Below, in pieces: positions 39,822-47,720 of a DNA stretch of 50,501 nt; within the stretch, counting starts at the first letter, position 1, and each line of letters starts with the position of its first letter. The notes under the pieces are model-generated. The model ran no database searches, was not told the origin of the DNA, and saw only the letters and a list, made by a program, of their open reading frames with translations. Both the position numbers and the translations under genes were made by a program. This stretch comes from Actinomycetota bacterium (GTDB taxonomy: Bacteria > Actinomycetota > Actinomycetes > Nanopelagicales > Nanopelagicaceae): the NCBI GenBank assembly GCA_009699375.1, contig WLOF01000002.1, positions 1-50,501 of the forward strand, written 5' to 3'.

Positions 39822-41261
39822 ATGCGTAGAGCCAAAATAGTTTGCACTCTAGGCCCAGCAGTTTCTAGTCAGAAGCAAGTAAATGCACTCATTGCAGCAG
39901 GCATGAACATGGCGAGATTAAATCTTTCTCACGGAAGCCATGAGGATCATAATTCTCACATTGCTTTTATTCGCCAAGGAGCTAAAGAGTTAAACCGCGC
40001 AGTTGCAATTCTGGTTGATCTTCAAGGTCCAAAAATTCGACTCACCCGATTTAGTACAGGACCTCACCTCCTGGCTGTCGGCGATATTTTCACCATTACA
40101 ACTGACGATATTGACGGAACAAAAGAGCGCGCAGGAACAACATATAAAGGCTTACCTGGAGATTGTAAAAAAGGCGATCGAATTCTCATAGACGATGGGA
40201 AAGTGACTGTTTCGGTTATTGATGTTTCCAAAACCGAAGTGAAAACAGAAGTAATTGAAGGCGGCATGATCAGTGACAACAAGGGGATTAATTTACCCGG
40301 AGTAGCCGTTTCTGTCCCAGCCCTTTCAGTAAAAGATATTGAAGATCTTAAATGGGGCCTCCGTGCTGGCGCAGATTTTATTGCACTCTCGTTTGTCAGA
40401 AGTGCGGAGGATTTACAAGATGTTCATAGAATTATGGACGAAATTGGAATTCGTGTTCCAGTTATTGCAAAAATTGAGAAACCCCAAGCAGTTGCTAATA
40501 TCGACAGCATTGTCGCTGCCTTTGACGGAATAATGGTTGCACGTGGAGATCTTGGAGTTGAACTTCCTATCGAAGAAGTTCCGCTTGTACAGAAGTTATG
40601 TGTCGAGAAAGCAAGAGAATCAGCGAAACCTGTGATTGTCGCAACGCAAATGCTTGAATCAATGATGAACAGTTCACGCCCTACGCGCGCTGAAGCAACG
40701 GATTGCGCTAATGCCGTATTAGATGGTGCAGACGCTTTGATGCTTTCCGGTGAAACCAGTGTGGGGCAATATCCCATTGAGGCAGTTGCGACTATGGCCC
40801 GAATCATCGAAAAAACTGAGGAAGGTGGGCTCCATCGAATTGCGCCATTACAACATTCACCAAAAACAACCGGTGGTGCAATCACGAGGGCAGCAGTAGA
40901 TGTCGGGCAAACAGTAGGAGCAAAATATTTAGTTGCCTTCACTCAGAGCGGTGACTCGGCAAGAAGAATGTCACGCCTTCGCTCCGGAATTCCTATTTTG
41001 GCACTTACTCCAGAATCGGGAACATTCAACAGGTTGGCACTGAGTTGGGGAGTCGAATCTATTTTGGCTCCAACTGTTAACCACACGGATGAAATGGTGA
41101 AGCAAGTTGATTCCATACTTATGTCGTCAGGAAGAGCCAGCATTGGCGAACTCATCATGATCGTTGCAGGTTCACCACCAGGAATCCCTGGCTCTACAAA
41201 TGCAATGCGTGTGCACCGAATTGGTGATGCTGTTGCAGGTGTTGCGCCTGCTTATCGCTGA
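39822..41261 (+). CDS. pyk: Pyruvate kinase
   Basis: This enzyme converts phosphoenolpyruvate and ADP to pyruvate and ATP. It is 479 aa. Substrate and metal motifs are MARLNLSHGSHEDH, LVDLQGPKIR, IAKIEKPQAVANID (catalytic Lys and Glu), VARGDLGVELP and the regulatory C-terminal domain with AFTQSGDSARRMSRLR. The ATG is 9 bp after gltD and preceded by a TAGTGT box. A tRNA gene follows after 39 bp. Confidence 0.97.
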   Translation: MRRAKIVCTLGPAVSSQKQVNALIAAGMNMARLNLSHGSHEDHNSHIAFIRQGAKELNRAVAILVDLQGPKIRLTRFSTGPHLLAVGDIFTITTDDIDGTKERAGTTYKGLPGDCKKGDRILIDDGKVTVSVIDVSKTEVKTEVIEGGMISDNKGINLPGVAVSVPALSVKDIEDLKWGLRAGADFIALSFVRSAEDLQDVHRIMDEIGIRVPVIAKIEKPQAVANIDSIVAAFDGIMVARGDLGVELPIEEVPLVQKLCVEKARESAKPVIVATQMLESMMNSSRPTRAEATDCANAVLDGADALMLSGETSVGQYPIEAVATMARIIEKTEEGGLHRIAPLQHSPKTTGGAITRAAVDVGQTVGAKYLVAFTQSGDSARRMSRLRSGIPILALTPESGTFNRLALSWGVESILAPTVNHTDEMVKQVDSILMSSGRASIGELIMIVAGSPPGIPGSTNAMRVHRIGDAVAGVAPAYR

Positions 41262-41285
41262 CCAGCGTCTCTCTTTTTAATCAGG

Positions 41286-41291
41286 TACACT
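41286..41291 (+). promoter_or_regulatory. Candidate -10 box of the tRNA gene
   Basis: TACACT ends 9 nt before the tRNA 5' end, a spacing that would give a leader of only a few bases. No convincing -35 is present; read-through from pyk is the alternative. Confidence 0.3.
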
Positions 41292-41300
41292 CGCGTGCGC

Positions 41301-41373
41301 GCCTCGGTACTCCAACGGTAGAGAGGGCAGTCTCAAACACTGCATAGTGTCGGTTCGAATCCGACTCGGGGCA
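41301..41373 (+). tRNA. tRNA with CAA anticodon (tRNA-Leu-like, but class I shape)
   Basis: The 73 nt fold into a full cloverleaf: acceptor GCCTCGG/TCGGGGC with two wobble pairs, discriminator A73, a 3-bp D stem with GG in the loop, anticodon stem GCAGT/ACTGC around CTCAAAC (anticodon CAA, codon UUG), variable loop ATAGT of only 5 nt, and T stem GTCGG/CCGAC with loop TTCGAAT. Tertiary partners T8-A14, A15-T48 and T54-A58 are present. CCA is not encoded. Bacterial tRNA-Leu normally has a long variable arm, so the identity is uncertain. The regulator's ATG begins one base after its 3' end. Confidence 0.85.
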
Positions 41374-41374
41374 C

Positions 41375-41992
41375 ATGAGCACACAAACATCGAATGAATT
41401 AAATGTTCCTAGTGCTGGCCTGGCAAGAATCTTGGTCGCAGAAGACGAAACGTTGATTCGTATGGATTTAGTCGAGATGCTCAACGGTGCCGGATATCAA
41501 GTTGTGGGCGAAGCAAAAAATGGGGAAGAAGCAATTGCATTAGCGCGTGAGCTCAAACCGGATTTGGCAATTCTTGATGTGAAGATGCCAGTACTGGATG
41601 GGATTTCAGCAGCAGAAGAAATTATTTCCATTTCTCCTGTCCTGATGCTTACAGCATTTAGTCAAAAAGAATTAGTAGATCGTGCGCGAGATGCCGGAGT
41701 TATGGCGTATGTAGTTAAACCTTTCTCAATTAATGATTTATTGCCGGCAATGGAAATTGCTATGAGCAGGCACAAACAAATGGTTTCTCTTAGCGAAGAA
41801 GTTGCAGAGCTTTATGAAAGACTTGAAGTGAGAAAACTTATTGACAAGGCAAAAGGGATTTTAATGGCGGCCCTCAACCTCACAGAACCGCAGGCATTTT
41901 CTTGGATACAAAAAGCGGCTATGGATCGGCGACTATCCATGAAGGAGATTGCCAACGCGGTAATTTCCCCTACCGATATCCCCGAGCGGTAA
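41375..41992 (+). CDS. pdtaR: PdtaR-like response regulator with ANTAR RNA-binding domain
   Basis: The 205-aa protein has an N-terminal receiver domain with acidic pair Glu23-Asp24, phospho-acceptor Asp68 (LAILDVKMPVLDG), a Thr switch in MLTAFS and Lys115 in VVKPF. A linker leads to an ANTAR domain at about 139-197 (LIDKAKGILM, ending MKEIANAVI). ANTAR regulators bind paired hairpins in nascent RNA and cause antitermination. No cognate kinase is in the window. The ATG is 1 nt after a tRNA gene, so it lacks any leader of its own. The gene order pyk-pdtaR-liv-polA is conserved in Streptomyces-like genomes. Confidence 0.93.
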   Translation: MSTQTSNELNVPSAGLARILVAEDETLIRMDLVEMLNGAGYQVVGEAKNGEEAIALARELKPDLAILDVKMPVLDGISAAEEIISISPVLMLTAFSQKELVDRARDAGVMAYVVKPFSINDLLPAMEIAMSRHKQMVSLSEEVAELYERLEVRKLIDKAKGILMAALNLTEPQAFSWIQKAAMDRRLSMKEIANAVISPTDIPER

Positions 41993-42051
41993 CGTGGGCC
42001 TGAGGGGCTAGGCCTTAAAAAGAGGCGAACTTTGTGAGGTATTTACTTCGC

Positions 42052-42113
42052 GCTCTTGTCCAACTATGAGCCAAACCTGTACCCTGACTGCTTCCCTCTC
42101 CGGGGACAAGAGC
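42052..42113 (+). promoter_or_regulatory. Perfect 10-bp inverted repeat before livK
   Basis: GCTCTTGTCC (42052-42061) and GGACAAGAGC (42104-42113) are perfect inverted repeats 42 nt apart. The left arm contains TTGTCC, which with an 18-nt spacer precedes TACCCT (42080-42085), a possible -35/-10 pair. The right arm would then lie in the transcribed leader before the AGGAAGG ribosome binding site. Half-sites match those before gltB. Confidence 0.5.
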
Positions 42114-42129
42114 TACAGGAAGGTAGTTT

Positions 42130-43386
42130 ATGAAAATTCGTTTTCGCGTTGTCGGGCTTCTAGCCACCGCAGCACTCGCTGCAGCGACACTGACAGGATG
42201 TTCGTCTTCTAACGAACTCATTATTGCAACTGATCTACCGCTACAAGGTGCATCATTTGATTCTAATGATTCAACTAACAAAGCAATCGAACTGTATTTG
42301 AAGCAGAACGATTACATGGCCGGCGAGTACAAGGTGAAGTTGAAGATTTATGACAACGCCACAGCTGCCAAGGGTTCATGGGATGATGCCAAGTGCGCCC
42401 AGAACGCCCAAGATCACGTAGCAAATAAGAAAGAAATCGCAGTCATGGGTACATACAACTCAGGTTGCGCAAAAATCATTGTCCCAATTATTAACCAGGC
42501 ACCAGGTGGAGCCATCTTGATGATTTCAGATGCAAACACCAACCCTGGTCTAACTAAGGCATGGGAACCAGGCGAGCCAGATATCTATTACCCATCTGGA
42601 GTTCGCAACTATGCACGTGTATGTACTACAGATGACAACCAAGGATCTGCTGCAGCTCAATTCGCACAGTCAATTGGCGTAAAGAGCATCTTCGTACTCA
42701 ATGACAACCAGACTTACGGTCAAGGTGTTGGAACTGCTGTTACAGCCGAAGCTAACAAGCTAGGTCTCAAAGTTCTTTCTAGCGGAACAAGCGGAGAAGC
42801 TTGGGATGCAAAGCAAGCTTCATACGAAGCTCTCTTTACAAAGATCAAGGCTCTCAAGCCAGACATGATCTACATCGCTGGAATCTTTGACAACAATGGT
42901 GGACAGCTCATCAAAGACAAGGTCAAAGTTCTTGGCGATAACACCAAGGTAAAGATCATGGCACCAGACGGATTCACTGGATACCCAGACTTCGTCAAGA
43001 TGCCAGAAGCTGATGGCGCATACTTAACATTCGCTGGTCTTTCAACTGATTTGCTTCTTGCTAACGCACCAGATGGTGCCGGCGCAAAGTTTGTTTCAGA
43101 CTACAAGGCTGAATACGGTACTGATCCAGTCGGTTCATACCCACTTTATGGCGTTTCTGCTGTTCAGGTCATTATGGCTGCAATTGCTGCCTCTGACGGA
43201 ACACGCGAAGGCGTACGTAACGCCGTCTTCTCCGGAAGCGGAATCACAATCCCTGCTGACAAATCAGTACTTGGTAAGTCAATCACTATCGATCCTGCAA
43301 CTGGAGACGTCGATGCTATCGATATCACAGTTGAGATCGTAAAGGGTGGAGCAGAGACAACACTTCAAGCTTGGGTTCTTAAATAA
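42130..43386 (+). CDS. livK: LivK-type branched-chain amino-acid binding lipoprotein
   Basis: This is the substrate-binding protein of the downstream ABC transporter. The 418-aa precursor has a lipoprotein signal peptide with lipobox LTGC (Cys24), then a periplasmic-binding-protein type I fold of the Leu/Ile/Val/amide family. An AGGAAGG lies 7 nt before the ATG. Codon choice is visibly different from the neighbours (AAG, CTC, TAC and AAC preferred), as expected for an abundant protein. A hairpin separates it from livH. The real ligand (branched-chain amino acids, amides or urea) is not determined. Confidence 0.93.
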   Translation: MKIRFRVVGLLATAALAAATLTGCSSSNELIIATDLPLQGASFDSNDSTNKAIELYLKQNDYMAGEYKVKLKIYDNATAAKGSWDDAKCAQNAQDHVANKKEIAVMGTYNSGCAKIIVPIINQAPGGAILMISDANTNPGLTKAWEPGEPDIYYPSGVRNYARVCTTDDNQGSAAAQFAQSIGVKSIFVLNDNQTYGQGVGTAVTAEANKLGLKVLSSGTSGEAWDAKQASYEALFTKIKALKPDMIYIAGIFDNNGGQLIKDKVKVLGDNTKVKIMAPDGFTGYPDFVKMPEADGAYLTFAGLSTDLLLANAPDGAGAKFVSDYKAEYGTDPVGSYPLYGVSAVQVIMAAIAASDGTREGVRNAVFSGSGITIPADKSVLGKSITIDPATGDVDAIDITVEIVKGGAETTLQAWVLK

Positions 43387-43404
43387 ACTCAAGTAGATAT
43401 TAAT

Positions 43405-43443
43405 AAGAGAACGGGGTGGGCCTAGTGCTCGCCCCGTTCTCTT
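43405..43443 (+). terminator. Strong hairpin between livK and livH
   Basis: AAGAGAACGGGG pairs perfectly with CCCCGTTCTCTT, with five more inner pairs (two wobble), giving a 17-bp stem and a 5-nt loop (43422-43426), followed by TTTAATATA. The U-run is short, so partial termination or 3'-end protection of livK mRNA is likely. Confidence 0.75.
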
Positions 43444-43525
43444 TAATATATCTTTGCTTCAATTTCTAGATTAGTATCAGCACAAGAAGTTTGGTGTATC
43501 AGTTCACAGCGCAATGGGAGATTAC

Positions 43526-44566
43526 GTGTCAATATTTGCAAAGGGATATCAGGCGAGAAAGATTCGTCGTCGCTATCTCGAACGGACCTTGGGTTCTATT
43601 GCATCCGTGCTCATCATTTTTTGGCTAACAATAAATTTCATCAAATCTCCATCGCAGTTCTTTCAAGCATCGATTATTGGCCTCAGCAATGGAGTCCTTT
43701 ATGCACTGATTGCTTTGGGTTACACACTGGTTTATGGAATTATTGAACTCATTAATTTTGCCCATGGAGATCTCTTCATGCTTGGCGCAGTATTTTCAGC
43801 GAACTTCATCGCTATTTGGTTTGGAAAAAGTTCATCCAGCCCTGGAGCGTGGTTGGTTTTCTTCGGATGTTTGATTTGTGTAATGAGTGTGAGTGCAGGC
43901 GTTAACGTAGGAATCGAGCGATTTGCATATCGAAAACTTCGAAGAGCGCCAAAATTAGCACCCCTTATTACTGCCGTCGGAGTGTCATTTGTATTGCAAT
44001 TTATCGGACTACGTTGGAATGGTTCTGGCCCAAAGACTTGGAACAGTGTTTTGCCACCTGGTCAATTTGAAATTTCAGGTGTGACAATCGCGTACACAAC
44101 GCTTTATGCAATAGCAATTACCCTCCCTTTGCTAATTTTGATGACATGGATTGTCACACGCACACGCCAAGGCAAGGCCATGCGCGCCACTGCCCAAGAT
44201 CAAGATGCAGCTCGCTTGATGGGTATTAACGTAGATCGCACAATTTCTTTTACTTTTGCACTCGGTGGAGCACTTGCCGGTGCCGCTGGGTTAATTTTCC
44301 AACAAACGCGAGGGCTCACTTCCTACAATCTTGGTTACCAACTGGGCTTGATTGCTTTCACTTCCGCCGTTATGGGTGGAATCGGTAGTTTGCAAGGGGC
44401 AGTTCTCGGTGCACTCTTAATCGGGTTAATCCAGGGCCTTAACGACGGATTGCCAATCGGCCTCGGGCAACAATGGTCTCAGACAGTAGTCTTTTCAATT
44501 CTTATTCTGCTGATGGCTTTCAGACCGACTGGATTGCTTGGCAAGCCAGTAACCGAAAAGGTGTGA
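43526..44566 (+). CDS. livH: LivH-type branched-chain amino-acid ABC permease
   Basis: This is one of the two permeases of the uptake system, with about eight to nine membrane segments and the family stretch LSNGVLYALIALGYTLVYGIIELINFAHGD split across helices 2-3 (key NFAHGD). RATAQDQDAARLMGI in the cytoplasmic loop contacts the ATPases. The GTG at 43526 has GGGAG 5 nt upstream and gives 346 aa; the ATG at 43514 adds four residues but has no ribosome binding site. livM follows after 7 bp. Confidence 0.93.
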   Translation: MSIFAKGYQARKIRRRYLERTLGSIASVLIIFWLTINFIKSPSQFFQASIIGLSNGVLYALIALGYTLVYGIIELINFAHGDLFMLGAVFSANFIAIWFGKSSSSPGAWLVFFGCLICVMSVSAGVNVGIERFAYRKLRRAPKLAPLITAVGVSFVLQFIGLRWNGSGPKTWNSVLPPGQFEISGVTIAYTTLYAIAITLPLLILMTWIVTRTRQGKAMRATAQDQDAARLMGINVDRTISFTFALGGALAGAAGLIFQQTRGLTSYNLGYQLGLIAFTSAVMGGIGSLQGAVLGALLIGLIQGLNDGLPIGLGQQWSQTVVFSILILLMAFRPTGLLGKPVTEKV

Positions 44567-44573
44567 TGTAACT

Positions 44574-45764
44574 ATGGCGATAAAATTGAGAGTAGGAAAA
44601 GCCAAGAAGGAAAAGGCTGTCAAAAAAAGTACGAGTCAAAAGCAATGGACAATTGGTTTCTTGATCGCTGCTGTAATTATTTGGACTTTCTATACCTTCA
44701 TCATGTATCGATTGCCATTTGATATTCAACAAGTCTTTCAGCACTGGCTACCACCTACAACTGTTAATGAAGCACTTGTGTGGGTAATTTGCGCTTTAGG
44801 TCTAAATATTGTTGTCGGCTATGCAGGGTTACTGGATCTGGGCTTCGTTGCTTTTTGGGCAATTGGTGGATATTCGGCAGGTTGGTTTATGTCGTCATTC
44901 TTCCGCCAGGTGAATGTTCATGTACTGAGTACAGCTAAAGCTGAATCTCCTGGAATCCACATCAGTTTCTGGGGAGTAATTTTCATAGGCGGTCTTATTT
45001 GCGCAGCGTTTGGAATCATTATTGGTGCGCCAACACTGCGGCTTAAGAGCGATTATTTAGCGCTAGTTACGCTGGGTTTTGGAGAAATCATTCCGCAAGT
45101 ATTTACCAATGGTGAAAATATTGCTGGTTTCAATATGTCTAATGGAACCAAAGGCATTTCCCCGGTCGACAACATTGGGGTTCCTGGCAAAGCGCTAGGA
45201 CCATTCGATTTCAGTTGGAAGTTCTTTATTTTTGCATTGCTAACTGCCATGATGATTTTCGTTTCCTTGAGATTGCGTAAAGGACGCCTTGGGCGTGCAT
45301 GGCTTGCCATCCGTGAGGATGAACTCGCTGCCAGCATGATGGGTGTGCCGCTCATGCGAACAAAGCTTGCAGCCTACGCAGTTGGTGCATTCACTGGCGG
45401 TATCGGGGGCGTGGCATTTGCAACTCACGTGAATGGCGTCTTCGCAGATCGTTTTAATTTTTCCATATCTATCATCTTGCTCGCGATGGTTGTACTTGGC
45501 GGAATGGGAAATGTTTGGGGCGTAATGGTTGGAGCGCTCTTGGTAGCGTGGGTTAACTCGACAGGGCTGCCGTCACTCGGCGAGCTTGTGAACACAACTT
45601 TTAATTTAAATATTAATTTCCCTTCGTACAACTTCTTGCTCTTTGGCGGAGTTTTGATTTTGATGATGCTCTTCAAACGAGAAGGCATGATCCCAGAATC
45701 GCGATTGAAGGCAATCCTTCATGAAGCAGATGACACATCATCTAACCTGGGAGGTCATCACTGA
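44574..45764 (+). CDS. livM: LivM-type branched-chain amino-acid ABC permease
   Basis: This second permease is 396 aa, with a basic N-terminal tail (KAKKEKAVKKSTSQKQ) and about nine membrane segments. LNIVVGYAGLLDLGFVAFWAIG and the coupling-helix stretch AWLAIREDELAASMMGV are family marks. A proline-rich loop of about 30 residues follows the third membrane segment. Its stop shares one base with the livG ATG, and GGGAGG precedes that start. Confidence 0.94.
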   Translation: MAIKLRVGKAKKEKAVKKSTSQKQWTIGFLIAAVIIWTFYTFIMYRLPFDIQQVFQHWLPPTTVNEALVWVICALGLNIVVGYAGLLDLGFVAFWAIGGYSAGWFMSSFFRQVNVHVLSTAKAESPGIHISFWGVIFIGGLICAAFGIIIGAPTLRLKSDYLALVTLGFGEIIPQVFTNGENIAGFNMSNGTKGISPVDNIGVPGKALGPFDFSWKFFIFALLTAMMIFVSLRLRKGRLGRAWLAIREDELAASMMGVPLMRTKLAAYAVGAFTGGIGGVAFATHVNGVFADRFNFSISIILLAMVVLGGMGNVWGVMVGALLVAWVNSTGLPSLGELVNTTFNLNINFPSYNFLLFGGVLILMMLFKREGMIPESRLKAILHEADDTSSNLGGHH

Positions 45765-46543
45765 TGTCTAGCGTTTTGGCTGCCGAGAAAATCGTTGTTC
45801 AATTTGGTGGATTAGTTGCAGTGAATTCTGTTTCATTTGACATCCCAACCGGGAAAATCGTGAGCCTTATAGGCCCAAATGGTGCCGGTAAAACTACATT
45901 CTTCAACGTACTCACTGGTCTGTATAAACCAACTAGTGGTTCAGTGATTTTTGATGGCACCGACATCACTGGAACCCCACCCCACAAGATTGCGTCCGGG
46001 GGAGTTGCACGTACATTCCAGAATATTCGCCTTTTCGGATTAATGACTGCTGAAGAAAATGTGATGGTAGCAATGCATTCACATTTGAAAGCTGGGATTT
46101 TGGCCACAATTTTTGGCACTCCGGCTCAACGACGAGAAGAGAAACTTGCTCGCGAAGAAGCCCGTGAACTTCTTAATTTCGTAGGCATCGGCAAATGGGC
46201 CGGAGAATACGCACGAAATCTTTCCTATGGCGATCAGCGCCGCTTAGAAGTAGCTAGAGCGCTAGCGATTAAACCTAAAGTACTTCTATTGGACGAACCT
46301 ACTGCGGGAATGAATCCACAAGAATCGTTGACCTTTATTGATTTCGTTTATCGAGTACGTGATGAGCAAGGTGTATCAATTCTTTTGATTGAACACGATA
46401 TGAGTGTGGTTATGTCTGTGTCAGAGCGTGTAACGGTCCTCGATCAAGGTGAAAAAATTGCTGAGGGAACACCAGCGCAAATTAAATCTAATCAGCGAGT
46501 CATCGAGGCCTATCTTGGAAAAGCGAAAGGCGAAAAAGCATGA
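45764..46543 (+). CDS. livG: LivG-type ABC ATPase
   Basis: This is one of two ATPases driving the transporter, 259 aa. Walker A GPNGAGKT is at residues 37-44, the signature is NLSYGDQRRLEVARA, Walker B is VLLLDEPTAGMNP, and the switch His is in LIEHDM. The ARTFQNIRLF Q-loop and the C-terminal extension ending in VIEAYLG are typical for LivG. It overlaps livF by ATGA. Confidence 0.96.
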   Translation: MSSVLAAEKIVVQFGGLVAVNSVSFDIPTGKIVSLIGPNGAGKTTFFNVLTGLYKPTSGSVIFDGTDITGTPPHKIASGGVARTFQNIRLFGLMTAEENVMVAMHSHLKAGILATIFGTPAQRREEKLAREEARELLNFVGIGKWAGEYARNLSYGDQRRLEVARALAIKPKVLLLDEPTAGMNPQESLTFIDFVYRVRDEQGVSILLIEHDMSVVMSVSERVTVLDQGEKIAEGTPAQIKSNQRVIEAYLGKAKGEKA

Positions 46544-47253
46544 CCGCCATGTTGGAAGTTAAAGATTTACAGGTTGCATATGGAGCAATCTTGGCTGTCA
46601 AAAATGTTTCCCTCACCGTAAACCAAGGTGAGATTGTTACGTTGATCGGTTCTAATGGTGCAGGAAAATCGACGACTTTGCGTACAATCTCCGGCTTACT
46701 CAAACCCAAGGCCGGAACAATTACATTTTTAGGTGAACGAATTGATGGGAAAGAGGGACACCTCATCGTTCAAAAAGGGCTCTGTCAATCTCCTGAGGGC
46801 CGTCGCATTTTTCCTCGCATGTCAGTTCGCGAGAATCTAGAACTGGGAGCATTTCTTCGCAATGATAAAACTGTTATTGCAGAAGATTTTGAGAAAGTTC
46901 TAGAACTCTTCCCTCGCCTGCGCGAACGTATCGAGCAGAAAGCCGGAACGATGTCAGGTGGCGAGCAACAAATGCTTGCTGTTGGTCGCGCAATGATGGG
47001 AGCACCAAAGTTGCTTCTACTCGATGAACCTTCCATGGGTCTTGCGCCTGTATTAGTTGACATGATTTTTGAAACTATTGTAAAAATTCGTGAACAAGGA
47101 ATCACGATTTTGTTAATCGAACAAAATGCGTCTGCGGCGTTAGATGTTGCAGATCGCGCCTATGTTCTAGAATCTGGAACTATCAAGATGAGCGGTAAAG
47201 CCTCAGATCTTGCTAAAGATGAGGCAGTAACAAAAGCTTATCTAGGCGGTTAA
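46540..47253 (+). CDS. livF: LivF-type ABC ATPase
   Basis: This is the second ATPase, 237 aa. Walker A GSNGAGKS is at 37-44, the Q-loop region reads GLCQSPEGRRIFPRMSVREN, the signature is MSGGEQQMLAVGRA, Walker B is LLLLDEPSMGLAP, and the family's characteristic EQNA replaces the switch-His segment. It is the last gene of the liv operon, ending 7 bp from the convergent thioesterase gene. Confidence 0.96.
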   Translation: MTAMLEVKDLQVAYGAILAVKNVSLTVNQGEIVTLIGSNGAGKSTTLRTISGLLKPKAGTITFLGERIDGKEGHLIVQKGLCQSPEGRRIFPRMSVRENLELGAFLRNDKTVIAEDFEKVLELFPRLRERIEQKAGTMSGGEQQMLAVGRAMMGAPKLLLLDEPSMGLAPVLVDMIFETIVKIREQGITILLIEQNASAALDVADRAYVLESGTIKMSGKASDLAKDEAVTKAYLGG

Positions 47254-47260
47254 CTCGTAG

Positions 47261-47683
47261 TTATTTTCTCGGAGCAAGAATTAAACATGTAATTCTTGCG
47301 GTGCACGTGCGTTGGCCCTCATCATTTGTAATAACAATGTCATAAGAGCACATCGTCTTACCCAACGATAATGCGGTTGCAACAGCTGTAACCTTGCCTT
47401 TTGTTGCAGATTTATGATGCGTCGCGTTAATATCAACGCCCACGACTGTTCGATCTGGCCCTGCATGTAATTGAGTCCCAATTGAGCCAAGACTTTCGGC
47501 TAAAACTACATTTGCGCCACCATGCAATAGACCGATGGGTTGAGTATTGCCTTCAACTGGCATCGTGGCTACAAGTCGAGTGGGCGATGCTTCAAGAATC
47601 TCGATTCCCATTTTCTTATCTAACGCCCCACTGCCACGCTCGCGCAGTTGCTCCATAAAATTTGAATGTGCTTTGTCGTCCAT
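47261..47683 (-). CDS. Hotdog-fold acyl-CoA thioesterase (PaaI/EntH-like)
   Basis: From the ATG at 47683 the protein is 140 aa, the usual size for a single hotdog domain. The active-site helix reads LLHGGANVVLAESLGS; an acidic residue in the LAE position, Glu here, is the nucleophile in EntH and the DHNA-CoA thioesterase YdiI. A GVDINATHHKSATKG strand follows. A menaquinone or general housekeeping role is possible; substrate unknown. The longer ATG at 47722 would overlap polA and was rejected. A TAGAGT box lies 7 nt before the chosen ATG. Confidence 0.88.
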   Translation of the reverse strand: MDDKAHSNFMEQLRERGSGALDKKMGIEILEASPTRLVATMPVEGNTQPIGLLHGGANVVLAESLGSIGTQLHAGPDRTVVGVDINATHHKSATKGKVTAVATALSLGKTMCSYDIVITNDEGQRTCTARITCLILAPRK

Positions 47684-47690
47684 AAGGCTA

Positions 47691-47696
47691 ACTCTA
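47691..47696 (-). promoter_or_regulatory. Candidate leaderless -10 box of the thioesterase gene
   Basis: On the minus strand TAGAGT lies 7 nt before the ATG at 47683. It lies inside the 37-bp gap shared with the polA promoter. Confidence 0.45.
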
Positions 47697-47707
47697 TCTT
47701 GCTCGCA

Positions 47708-47713
47708 TAGAAT
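47708..47713 (+). promoter_or_regulatory. Candidate leaderless -10 box of polA
   Basis: TAGAAT lies 7 nt before the polA ATG at 47721; no Shine-Dalgarno is visible. Transcription would start at or next to the ATG. Confidence 0.5.
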
Positions 47714-47720
47714 GTGGCAC

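Noticed and set aside
41997-42014. Small hairpin GGCCT/AGGCC after the ANTAR regulator
   Set aside because: Only 5-6 pairs with an 8-nt loop and no U-run; too weak to call a terminator.
41993-42129. Possible ANTAR target (twin hairpins with hexanucleotide loops) before livK
   Set aside because: No pair of short hairpins with suitable six-base loops followed by a terminator was found here or in the other intergenic gaps inspected by eye.
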